This document shows positions 38,622-49,867 of a stretch of DNA of 64,000 nucleotides, one piece after another. Numbering within the stretch: position 1 is the stretch's first letter; every line of letters begins with the position of its first letter. The notes under the pieces were generated by a model. That model was given only the letters and a program-made list of their open reading frames with translations. It did not search any database and was not told the DNA's origin. The stretch is taken from assembly GCA_032173965.1 (NCBI GenBank), contig CM063284.1:115976410-116040409 (forward strand). Direction: 5' to 3'. The position numbers and the translations under genes are program-made. Source of the DNA: Sitta carolinensis (Eukaryota; Chordata; Aves; Passeriformes; Sittidae).

Positions 38622-39272
38622 CCAGGCTGCACCAAAGCAAGTGTGATCAAGGGAGGTGATTCTGCCCCTCTACTTTCTACATTCTGCCTTCATGTGACTC
38701 CCCCAGGAATACTGCATCCAGGTCTGGGGTCCTCAGTGGAGGAAAGATATGAACCTCCTCGAGTAATCCAGAGAATGTAGATGTTCGAGGGATGGAGAAC
38801 CTAACCTATGAAGAAATATTGAGAGAGCTGGGTTGTTTAGTCTAGGTAACAGGTGGTTCTGGAGTGATCTCATTGTGGCCTTCCAGTAACTTAAGGGAGC
38901 TTATTTAAAACAAACAAACAAACAAACAAACAAAAAAAAACAACAAACAAACAAAAAAAAAGGATACTTTTTACACAGGCAAATAGTGATGGGACAAGGG
39001 GGAATGGACTTAAACTACAAAAGGAGAGACTTAAATAAGATTTTAGGAATAAATTCTTTATTCAGAGAGTGGTGAGACACTGGAACAGGTTGCCCAGATA
39101 AGCTGTGGATGCCCCATCCCTGGGAGTGTTCAAGGCCAGGTTGGATGGGTCTTTGCCCAACCTGATCTAGTGGAAGTAGTCCCTGCCCATGGCAGGGGTT
39201 TGGAATGACATGAGTTTTAAGGTCCCTTCCACTCTGAACCGTGCTATGATTCTATAATTCTATTATATTCTA
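38622..39272 (+). mobile_element. CR1 LINE 3' part, sense (continuation of the interrupted copy)
   Basis: After the insertions the sense CR1 resumes: 'ggctgcaccaaagcaag', 'gggaggtgattctgccc', 'ctgcatccaggtctggggtc', 'gggacaagggggaatggact', 'ggttgcccagataagctgtg', 'gatgccccatccctggg', 'cctgcccatggcagggg' and the terminal 'ctatgattctataattct' repeats near 39244-39262. Roughly 130 bases of CR1 expected between the two halves are absent. An (AAAC)n expansion (38907-38961) sits where a short AAA-rich CR1 stretch normally lies. Its 3' end is a different type from the antisense CR1 nested in it. Confidence 0.95.
38907..38961 (+). repeat. (AAAC)n expansion inside CR1
   Basis: Seven or more AAAC units and pure A runs replace the normal CR1 sequence between '...ggagcttatttaaa' and '...ggatactttttacacaggc'. 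The location suggests a microsatellite grown from an A-rich CR1 segment. Confidence 0.93.
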
Positions 39273-39274
39273 CA

Positions 39275-42200
39275 CATGTCTAAGACAAGCTCAAAAAGAT
39301 GGTAGGCAGTGAAATCAGAGGATATCTCTCACACATGATTTGAAGAAGCTTGTCTATCTGCATCCTTTTTACTTCCTGCAGTCTAACATCTCTGTATCTT
39401 TCTGATTGTCCATGTGATGGCAGCCTCAAAGTATATTTCATCTCCTCTTGGTGGGAGAATTTTAATTCTTTAATATTAAAAATAAAGTATTTGATTCTTT
39501 GTCAGTTTAGGAATGGACAAAATAACTCATTGTGAAAAGAAGTGACCCTTGGTAAAACCAAGAGAATACTTTTCTATGCATGACTTCACATCTGTTGCTC
39601 AGTAGTGTAGATAACATCTGCTCCCTTGCTCCACTTGTAGGGTGGCACCACACACTTCCTCATGCTTACTTCTTTTCCTTCCTAAGCAGGACAGCCTCAT
39701 ACAAAGCCTCTGCACAGCCATTTGCAGATCTGAGACATTGTACCATTTTGGGAAGTAGGAGCTGGCACAGTTCAAGGGATGTGAAGAGGTGTGCTAATGA
39801 TTAAATGTTTCAGAAACCTGTGGCTAAAACAGTGTCCACTATGACAGAACAGCCTTTGCCATGCTTTAGCTGTGGATATTTGCCTTATTTAGTGGTACAC
39901 AGAAGATGAAAATCCCATTTTGCTTGCGAGGCACATCATGAATTCCTCATTAAATTCTTAGAGGTGTGATCCAGTTGTTTTGTCCTTCAGATCCTTTACA
40001 CATCCTTGTTACTTGAGTCATAATCCTAGTGTGACAAGAGATCATGCTGTGGTGATTGGAGTAGTTAAAGTTTCCAGCCCTTCAATGAAGCTATGAAAGG
40101 GACACAGCTGCAATGGCATTTTCTCAACCATCATGCTGAGTTCATGCCTTTGGAACTCAATTTGCTGCTCAATTGTCAGAGTCCTACAGCGCTGTGAGAC
40201 TCCTCTGGCTTTGTAGGCATAACAGAGTATAGCTTGAACTGGAACATGGGATGGATGAGAAGAATAAGTGGCTTCTTCAATTTGAGATTTTCTATATAGA
40301 TATTTCCCAGAAAATGATGCAAGATAATATATATTTTAAGTACAGGCCAGATGCTACAATGTTAGATGTATGCCTACATGTGCTACATGTATATAGCACA
40401 TATATACATGTATGTAGCAAATATATATGTATGCTACAATGCTACATGTATGCTAGGTGTATTTCTGACAATGCTAGATGTATGCCATTTATAAAGGAAA
40501 TAACAAAATAATTTTTAAAATAATTTAGGAGGTGAAACATTTCTGTATATTTCTCTGAGTCTGAAAGACTGTTTTCACCTCATTCAGGCAGATTTAATAA
40601 ATCACGTGTCTGTTCACTCAGCTGTATTTGACCACTAAGAGCTTTAAGTGATTTTTCTGGACAACTCAAAATGTTCTAGTGCAGATTGGAAGCTGAGAAA
40701 AACCAATCACACTTCCTAATGTAAGTGGAAAAATAACCATAGAAACAAAGCAAACAAATATAAAACCCTATGAATAGTATTACTACACAGGGAAGAATCT
40801 TGATGAAGTGTGAAGTATGATACAGGGCAGCTTACTTGGGGTTTTACTGGTATGAGTGGTATGCCTCTTAGTTTATTAGCCAGGAGTAAAAATAAAAAAT
40901 CTCTGAGGTGAACTACAGGGAATTCTTTAAATATAGCCACTGAAATAGGAATTTAATTTAAAAGTTTTAAAAGTTTTCAGGTTTTAGAAAAACCAAATTG
41001 TTTCTAGAATGGAATTCATCAGCTACGTAATTAGATACCTAGACATACAGTAAAAATTCATTGAAATCCAGTGGACATGTAATTTGACAAATATTTTGTA
41101 TAACTAAATATATCACTATATATTTAATTATTTTGTAAGTCCAGATTACTACATGCGATAAGAGAAGATGTTTCAGAAAATTAATCAGGAAGGTCAGAGA
41201 AAATTAAAACTTTTGCAGTAACATACTTTTACATGCAGATAAACATGTATATACAACCACAATTTACAGCAGTATCCAATGATTTTGTGTCTCAGCTTTT
41301 GAAAGACTCTAAAAATGGACCCCATTTCACAGGATAAATATTTAGTCTATTCTAAACTTCTTCCTGAAGTCTTAGAATGGACATCCTGAAATGTGCATGG
41401 ACGTCATAGCATGCCATTTGTTTTTTAATCCTGGTAATAATCTATCTATTTTACTGAAGTCTCAGTTCATGGTCAAGCCACAAGTACAGTTAATAAGCAA
41501 TAGAATACTTTTAAAAAGATGAGTACAGAAAGTAAATTAGACAGTTCTCCTGAAGTGAACTGGTACTTGAAAGATAACAGAAAAGTGCCCTAAAATCCCA
41601 CATCATCAGTAATAAAAACAAACTGGGGATATGCATAACGATTTCATATTTTCTTCTCTTTTGAAGACTCAGCCTTGACCATTAATATCTTCAGCTCTGC
41701 ATATTTAATCATCTGGTTTTCTTCTGCAATTTTAGCAAAGGTATCACGTTTGAAGTAGGAACTGACTCCCTGGGAACTGGAGCAGAAATGTCTCAAAGTT
41801 AAAGTGACAAAAAGATGTGACTACCATTGCCTGGGATAAATACTTTTAAAGTATTTTTAATTTAAGCTGCTGATGGAAAAAAAATTCTAATTATGAAAAT
41901 CCTCAATTCTTCCTGTTTTGGGTTTTATCAGCTTATAATAAAGCAGAAAGAAGTTACTTCTGTCTATTCTGTCAGTGTCAATATTAGGTAAAGGGACACA
42001 GTAAGCATGCTTTAATGGAAGGTTATTAAAATGGCAAATTCCAATCCAGACATTCATTACAATGAAATTTGATCTGAACTTTCTCATTGTCCTAAGCTGT
42101 CTCTCTCAAGGAATTTAGGAGCTATTCCCCTGCCCCCTCATCTAGTCAGCTGTACATATGGCATCGAGTGCTTGGCTGCCTGGGCAAGAGGAATAAGCAT

Positions 42201-43510
42201 AACAATGCTTCCTGCTCAAGAAAACTTGACCAAAAAATCACTGATTCACTCTGCTTCTGGAAAATGTGGCCCATTTATAATGCCCTCTCAAGGGCTAGGT
42301 GCCCACCAAACTCAACAGTCTAGCCCATAGGCTTGGCTGTGAATTGCACGGGGAGGTAGGTGCCAAAATACTTTACAAGCATGCTTTTGCATTGCTTTAG
42401 GCCAAATGCAAACTAGTCAAATAGTCAACGTTTTAGTCCTTTCTTTCTGTGTCTTAACTTTTTGCCAGCATTGGAGAGAGATGAAAAGAAGATTGCTGTA
42501 GAGGAACAGATCCTTAAGAGCAGCTGCAATTTAGGAGTGTCATGTATTCCACAGAAACCTAGGCTGCTCAAAAGAATTCACAGACATTATGGAAAACACA
42601 GCATCTGCCTTAGTGCTCTTTGGGGAAAAAGAAGCTCCTACAAATATTACAGCAATATTTAGAGAAATAAAATGGACCAGGACAGTCATTCTTCTCAGCA
42701 TGGGAGAGACTTAAATGAAAGGGAGATGCAATGGATGCTAAATTGGATAAATTAGCCAAACGTGTGCATGCAACAGGGGAAGGAATAAGCAACATTGAAG
42801 AAAGGGAAGATGAAACAAAGAGATCTATGAACTTAGACAGTGTTGATTTTTAATGTTGAACAAAACAGGAAAATTAGAAAACAAAAGCCATTGTGCTTTT
42901 GCTGAAATTGGAAGTATAGAATTGGACAATGTAATGCTTTTTGTTCAAATCCTGTTCAATTACCTTTTTGAGCATAATAAAAAACCCTCATCACATAGTC
43001 TAAAGGAGCAAATCTGAGCTCTTCTGAGCCCTGACAATAGTGTTGAGATTCCAAGATAAAAACTGTATTAGTCAAATCAGGTAATACTGACACAGGACAA
43101 GAATCTCCTGCAATCAAGAGGTAACTGCTCTGTACCTAAATCTGAGTATCAAAATCCTATAAACACAGAAAGAATAGAACTCTTTCAGAGGCTCATTAGT
43201 AGGAAGAAGACTAAAGCATGCAATGAAGTATTAAGCTATTCAAACACCAAAGAAGCTGTTCCAATTCTTCTCAATATTTTCGAAATTCTGCTCAACATTA
43301 ATTAGTCCATTTCAGGTCATCGAACCAGTTTGATACCTTCCAAATAAACACTGTGATTTAAGGCAGTGTTTAAGAAAAAGTTGTATATTCAGTCTGAGAT
43401 AGGTGGTTGAATTATCTCTTTAGGAGTTGTGTATCTGTTGCAAATATATTTTTAAAGCAAGCATTACGGGTTGATATAATTATACATAGCCACCTCTTAT
43501 ATATAGCCAC
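39275..43510. other. Unique noncoding DNA with a degenerate tandem repeat
   Basis: The only structure seen is the degenerate 'atgctacatgtatg' repeat at 40351-40490. The 66-codon frame at 42462-42662 (+) begins just after a pyrimidine-rich stretch ending in GCCAG, but has no donor and no recognised domain, so it is not called. Confidence 0.5.
40351..40490. repeat. Degenerate 'gctacatgtatg' minisatellite-like repeat
   Basis: Words such as ATGCTACAATG, GCTACATGTATG, CATATATACATGTATG and ATGCTAGATGTATGCC recur about seven times with variable spacing. The region alternates purines and pyrimidines, so it could form hairpins. The repeated Cys/Met/Tyr peptide read across it is a by-product. Confidence 0.75.
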
Positions 43511-43514
43511 ATTC

Positions 43515-43650
43515 TTTTTGTTTGTTTGGTTCATTTGGTTTAGTTTGGATTTTATTTTTTGTTTTGGAGCTTTTTTTGGTTTGTTGGTTGGTTGGTCAGC
43601 TGTGGGGTTTTTTTGGGTTTTCAGATTTTTTGGTTTTGTTTTTCTTTCTT
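43515..43650 (+). repeat. T/G-rich low-complexity tract
   Basis: TTTG, GGTT and GTTGGTTGGTTGG units mix with T runs on the plus strand. It is the same class as 1890-2112 and 14962-15085. The Phe/Trp/Gly-rich frame at 43407-43709 reflects this tract. Confidence 0.9.
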
Positions 43651-46600
43651 TTCCTTGCTGTGATCAACATATTGACTTTGTGAAAATACTTCACTGCTTG
43701 CGGATTTGAGAGCTGGGTTGAGGGAGAGGCAGGATTTAAGGTAATTTCTGATAAAGACTTTTGGAAAAAAAAAATTATATTTTCTCAGATATTTCTCTAA
43801 ATAGAGAAATATCTTGAAGTTGCTTTCTAGACACCTGGCATTTAGTTCTGAAATGACAGTAATAATTTCTTGTGTCGTGATGCTGCTGTACTTGGTTTAA
43901 TGACTGTTTCATGTATCTAAAAGAAAACAAGGTACATCAAGGAAGTACTGGTCCTGCAGTTGTGATGTGTCCTCCGGTGGGATTCCTCTCTGCAAGATCC
44001 CAGCATTGACAACTACTCAGGTGGTAGGAGACTCAAATAAAGACTTTGACTGAAATAAAAATGAGTCATTTACTGGGGAAGTATTTGCTGTCTCACAGAG
44101 CATGCCCTGAAGACAAATCATCCCTGTAGGTGTGGAGCAGTAAAGGACAACCTTTCAGACCGCCTTATATGCTCAATACAACCTGTCTGAGTGCAGGCTC
44201 CTCAGTGACCACATCAGTGCCCACTTTGGCCTACTGCAACACAGCTCTGCTTGGTTCCGTCCAGTCTTGACTTCTGGATTGTTGCCTTGCTTATTATTAT
44301 CTCTCCCTGTCCAAAGTCCATTCTTAGAATTTTCTCTTTCCCCCTGTCTCATCAATTGATGTTTTCAAATTTCTATTGAGTGTGCACATTTGATAAGTTA
44401 TTCAGCCTCTACTAGCAATTGTTAGGCTTCTTCATTGTCTTGGTATTTCCTTAGAAGTCTTCAATTTCTGTTTCTGGCTGTAGGTCATCTGAAATCCTCA
44501 AATACTCAATGGACTCTCTTTGATGGTCACCTGTTTGCCATCCTACTGATACAAAGGAATCATCACAATTTTATGTTTTTCCCTTTTGTCTTCTCTGTTT
44601 CTTCTTATACTGCAAAACAAAAATAGTCACTGACTTAATGTGTAGGAATCTGGATTATGCCTAATCAACTGTAAACCACTTTAACATTTCCTTAGCCTAT
44701 ATCCTTATATGGCATTAAACTGTTGGAATACTATACTAGGATGTGACATTCAATGAAAAATAGATTTCCAATACTACACTGTGTACTGCAGTCATGACCA
44801 GATCTCCAGGGTTTAACTTGCCCTGAAGGGAAAACTGAACTCTGTTGTTTTGGGACTTTTATACTTGAAAGGTGGATTTGCCACTTCTTTACTGTGCACT
44901 TCATCAGAGTTTCCTAGTGTACTGCTTCTCATATCATGCTGGGAGGATCACATTGCAGCTGGCTCCAGGCGAACATCTTTGGCCAAATGAAAACGCTTTC
45001 CCCTCTTCTCATTTTTGATGTAAGCTTGCCAAAAGACAGTAATGACATGCAATTTCTAAAGCTAATGTTTTATTTAAAGAACAACAAAAACAACCAAACT
45101 ACAGCAAAATGACTCACTAAATAGGGGAAGCCCCAGAAGCACTGAGTGAGACAGATTGAAGATGTTTGGAAACAAATCAACCTCCTAACCACTATGTCTT
45201 TACAATGTTTACCTTTTCTCCATATTGCATTGAAAATCAGCTTTTTTCAGTTCAAATAAAACTCCAATCTGTCACACACACTACAGACCTTCCTTTTGAC
45301 TTTCCAGGAAAGCCTCTTACCTGGAACTCCTGAGACCTGGTTTGGCACTGCTCCCTTTTTTAGACAGGACACTTTTTCTGAGTATCCCCTTTTCTCTCTG
45401 CCAGTACCAACACACCAGAAAGTTTTCCAGAACCCATCAAGTTCATTTGGGCTACTGTGGAAGTTATCTTTCTCTGCATCCTGCTTTTCAGGAGGAAATG
45501 CTTCAGGAAGTGCATTGGCTCAGACAAAGTAAACAGAACACTTGCCTAGTCCTCTGCACAACCTTTTTAACACAATATAAATGAGACAGCATCTGATGCA
45601 ATATAAACTGTTTGAATTAAATTGAAATAATTGCCTGGCACTGTCTGAAATTTCTATCTTGAGTCTGTATCACTCAAAGTCACACCTCCTTCCTCCTTCC
45701 TGGAAGGCTCTCCTACACACACATGCATGTTTGTTCCTTTTCTGTCCTGAGTAGCTGCAGCATTGTGGTTGCTGTTCTGTTTCTCACTCATCTTATGCTT
45801 TTTGTCTGGTTTTTAGGGATATCTGTGCTGTTACTTCTTGTTAGTGTCCCTTCATTCCTTTTCTGGTTTTCAGTGATGCCATCCTGCTCTTCACTCTGTC
45901 ATGGTGATCTTCATTCTCTCAGTGAGCTGAGCTCTCCCTGCCATTTGGAGACCTTTCAGTAGAGTTATGATTCTTCTGCCCACCCAAAACCTGAGAATCA
46001 GTGCCCTCTGTATGAACCCCCCTTTTGAACTGCCTTTTTGAAATCCCAGGAGCTGCATGTGGATGCCAGAAGTCTGAGTTCTACAATGCAAATATTTGCT
46101 TGAAGATCTATGTTACACTCACACCCATGAAAGAAGTTGGCAGAAGATGAGACCAGCTATGAACAGCTCTATGCATTGTTATGTAATATGAAAAACAATT
46201 AATTTAAAAATTAGTCTAAATATAAGTCACAGTGTTGACTTTAAATTTGCATGCCTCAAATTCCCAACTGTAAGCTACTTATGCATAACAAACTCTTTTG
46301 AACTCTTCTGGTTTTGTGCAGACAAGTGTCTATTTGAGAGATATTTTGATGATTCAAGAAGATTTCCTATAGTAGTGCTCCCAATACAAAATAAAGTTAT
46401 TTCTTAGTGCTTGGTTTATTCAGTAAATACATTGTTTTGGGCCATAGTTGAAAAGAGAAAAAAACGAATAAACAAATATTGAATACTTATTAAATGAGCA
46501 CTGTCTGGACTATGTAGAGAAGGGGGCAAGAATCTTGTGGAAAGCTCAGATAGGTAGTTGTCAAGGAACTAAATATGTTATTTCCAAGATGTTAATATGT

Positions 46601-49600
46601 CAATAAGTTACGTTAATAATGACAACAAATATACCAGGAACTGAACAAAGACTGTCCAGGCTGCTGTAACAGTGGCATTACCTAACGTGAAGAGGAATGA
46701 CTTAAAACTTTGGTAAAGTTGCTTGAACATAAGTTTTGTGCAAAATATCAGAAATACATAAATGGCATGAAGAGGGCTGCTTCTCCTCACGCAGAGTTAG
46801 TCTGTTAATAACCCATGATGACACTCAAAAAACTCATCCTATGGCTGACCATAAAAATAATGTTAAAGTAACTGCTTTTAGTATAACAACTGAAGTTAAT
46901 ACCTCTTGAAGAAATCAATTCAAGCTGTATTATCATTTTGACAGTGACTGGTTTTGGCTTCCCTGTTCTACCTTTCATCAGTTTATGAGAACTAATCCTA
47001 TTTGTATAACAAATTGTACATATTATGGCATTTTGGTTGTTATGATGTGTAGTAATGGCTGACATATATAAACTTGTAAACATCAGATATTGCATTTTGA
47101 TGACACCAAAAATACATGATCCTCGTATTACATCCTTACTAAGCTCCATAAAGTTTAAGAAAGAACAAACTATTTTTACTAACTGCTTGTTTAGAAACAG
47201 TCATTAGACTATTTATGGGGCTTAGAATACTCTATTATTTCCCACCATTACCTTTCAACTTTTGAAATTATTTTTTAATACTCAAATAACTTTTTAAGAC
47301 TTTGTATGGAAAAGAAAAGCATTTAACTCCTCTGGGAGTCATTTTCAGTCTCCACAGAGACAGATAATATTTCATGTCCCAATTTTAATCTGTATTAATA
47401 GGAATTAACTCCAAATCCTTCTGTCAGGTTGGCACATACACTCTGAAACAGCTCAATAAACTGGATCAGAAAAATCTATATCAAGATCTAAAACTACATG
47501 AGATATTCCACTAGATTATACTTGACTGGAAAACAGCTAAATTTCATGGTTCATTTGCAGCCATTACTGATGAAATTGTTTGAATGGGAATACTTATACA
47601 ACTAAATTAAGCTGGGTTGGGTCCATTATGATAGCAGTTCATGTTGAGAAATTAAGTTATTTTCATATTTAGAGTCAACAATGAATGTTTTGAATCAAAT
47701 GGTTTGGGCATAGGGTTACTAAATATACTGATATTTAGTAGGAGGAATGGTGATGAAAGACTAATTGATAGGCATTCTAATTGTGTCAGTAAAATATCAA
47801 AATAAGCTTCACAAATTGAGACAATTACTTCAGAATTAGTGAACTATTTCTCCTCTTTACAAAAAAAAATAAAAAATATGTAGTATAAATATACTTGCCA
47901 GCTAATCTATGTATGGCCAGTATGCCAGTAAATGTTAGTAAAAGTATGACTCAAGTAAAACTTAGGCAACATGGAAAGTTCTAAAGGTAAATCCACAGAG
48001 AGGAAAAAAAATATTTATAATGAAGAGTTCTTCACTGAATTATAAAAAAGAGATGTATAAATTTTTGATAACAAGTCAGTTGAATTAAAAGACTTAGGTA
48101 AGAGCAAAAATATAAAGCTAAGTAGTTCCTCTCATATATAGAAAATGGAATTCAAGCACAAAATTTTATTAGTATGCATATATCATAAATGGAATTCTGT
48201 AGCATAAATTGCTATAGCTCAGCTACAAAGTCAGAACATTTTGGTGCATTACAAATTGTATTCCTGAAGGTGATTTTTTGTCCATAGAGTTATTGAAATA
48301 TTACCAGGACAGACATAGCCATATAATTATCTAGAACTTTAGCAGCAGGTAACCACAATAAACTATTGTAAAGTCTTCTGTAATTATGATCTCCTTGATT
48401 CCCAGAATGAGATAACAAAGAAAACAAAACCATCTCTGAGTTGAAATGTGAAAATTAATGAAATCCACTTTATCAAAGTGTGAAAATTTGCCTCCTGAAA
48501 AACACAGAAGTTATAATGTTGTTCATTGAACATCCTTGTTGTTCAGTCAGAATTGTGAGTGTGTGAAGGCAAATGTAAGCATAAAATGTACTGCTCACAT
48601 CTACACTGACTATTCACCCTGCCTTCCCTAACCTTCCAGGTGCATTCTCAGCTGATGTGAATCTGGATAACTCTTTGTTGACTCCAAGTTTTCCTCATTA
48701 GAGCCTTCATAATCCTCATCAGTAATTTCCGGCGTGATTCTCAGAATTATAAGCAGTGCTATCTATGGGCATCCATTTTACAAGCACTTGAAGGCAAATT
48801 TTTATCAGTGTAAACATCCAGCACACTCTTCTTTGCTGTTCAGTGTCTTTCCAGGCCCTTAGAAGCAAAAAGGATAAGACAAAACAGTAACATGCACAGA
48901 AAAAAGGACTCTTGTGCTGCAAAGAAGGTAAGCAAAGAACAAAATGTAAGGATCAGCTGTGAGGGCTGTAGATAGTGGTTAGAAGGATTCTGCTTCCCAA
49001 AGCCCTCAAAGCTTTATACAATGATTTTATGCAGATGGAGCAGATTTTACCCAAGGGGGAAGCCAGTGCAGTGCATGGCTTTCCAAAGAGTATGCTTCAG
49101 CTTTGCAAGCTAAATATCGCTTATCAATTATTAACATTCAGGAAAAGGTGACTAAAGTCTATCTGTGTTGCTGTAGTGAAATTAGATGAGAACTCAAAAA
49201 GCACTTAGGATAAATAATAGATGATTAACATGTCATATAAATCAGTGTATCATGTTATTTTAATTTGTTTGCTTTTTCTTCTTTTTCTTTCCTTATTCTT
49301 AGCTTATATCTTTTGTAATACTGTTAAACTTCATTCTCTTATGTATTAGGGATAATTCCTGTTTTATTTATGGACTAAGGTATATTATAGAAGTTAATAA
49401 GAAAATTGCTAAGTGTTGTAATGATGTATCATTCTACTGCTGACATTTAAAAACTGAAGAGCTGTATGTTATACCTGCCTTTTCCTTATACTTAGCACTG
49501 GTCTTTTAAGAAAAATGTGTGCAATAAATCTCTTCAATTAATTAAATACCTACAAATAAAGACTGAACTAATATTTAATAAACTTTTAAGAACAGCATGA

Positions 49601-49783
49601 AGAATAATAATAACAATGGTTAATAAAGACCTTCAGCAACACAGCAGAGGTTTATGGATATTTCTTGAAGATGCCTGTACATTTTCGATGATTTAACACT
49701 ATATATGGTTAAAGTTTTCTTACTTCATAGATCTGTCATTTTCCTTTGCTTATTTTGTCTCTTACCTACCCTGTCATCCATAG
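43651..49783. other. Unique noncoding DNA
   Basis: The hairpin at 43787-43814 is the only structured site. The block 43960-44360 is richer in GC and contains AATAAAGAC- and TGAAATAAAAATGAG-like words of unknown origin. Overlapping frames at 45296-45962 (+) and the 114-codon frame at 46805-47149 (-) have no domain or splice context and are treated as chance. Confidence 0.5.
43787..43814. repeat. Perfect 12-bp inverted repeat with a 4-base loop
   Basis: The arms 'agatatttctct' (43787-43798) and 'agagaaatatct' (43803-43814) are exact reverse complements around the loop AAAT. Transcribed in either direction they would form a 12-bp hairpin. There is no T-run directly downstream that would make it a terminator, and it is too short for a typical microRNA precursor. 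Confidence 0.93.
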
Positions 49784-49867
49784 CTGTCGGTCAATTTTCT
49801 CTTTGATGTGATGAAAGCCATGTTTGACAATCCTGAAAGAGGAATGTGCAGATACCTAACCATATAA
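49784..49867 (+). CDS. Possible terminal-exon coding stretch (very weak prediction)
   Basis: A pyrimidine-rich stretch ending in CATCCATAG precedes a single open frame of 27 codons that stops at TAA (49865-49867). The peptide includes FDVMKAMFDNPERG, which reads like real protein but is not one I recognise. The other two frames stop within nine codons. No convincing donor lies within it, so it could only be a last exon, and no matching upstream exon is known. A chance match is more likely than not. Confidence 0.15.
   Translation: MSVNFLFDVMKAMFDNPERGMCRYLTI

Noticed and set aside
45296..46091. Cluster of overlapping 66-80-codon frames on both strands
   Set aside because: Slightly higher GC lengthens chance frames; peptides show no motif and no splice logic joins them.
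46805..47149. 114-codon minus-strand frame
   Set aside because: AT-rich, no domain, no splice context; expected by chance in a window this long.
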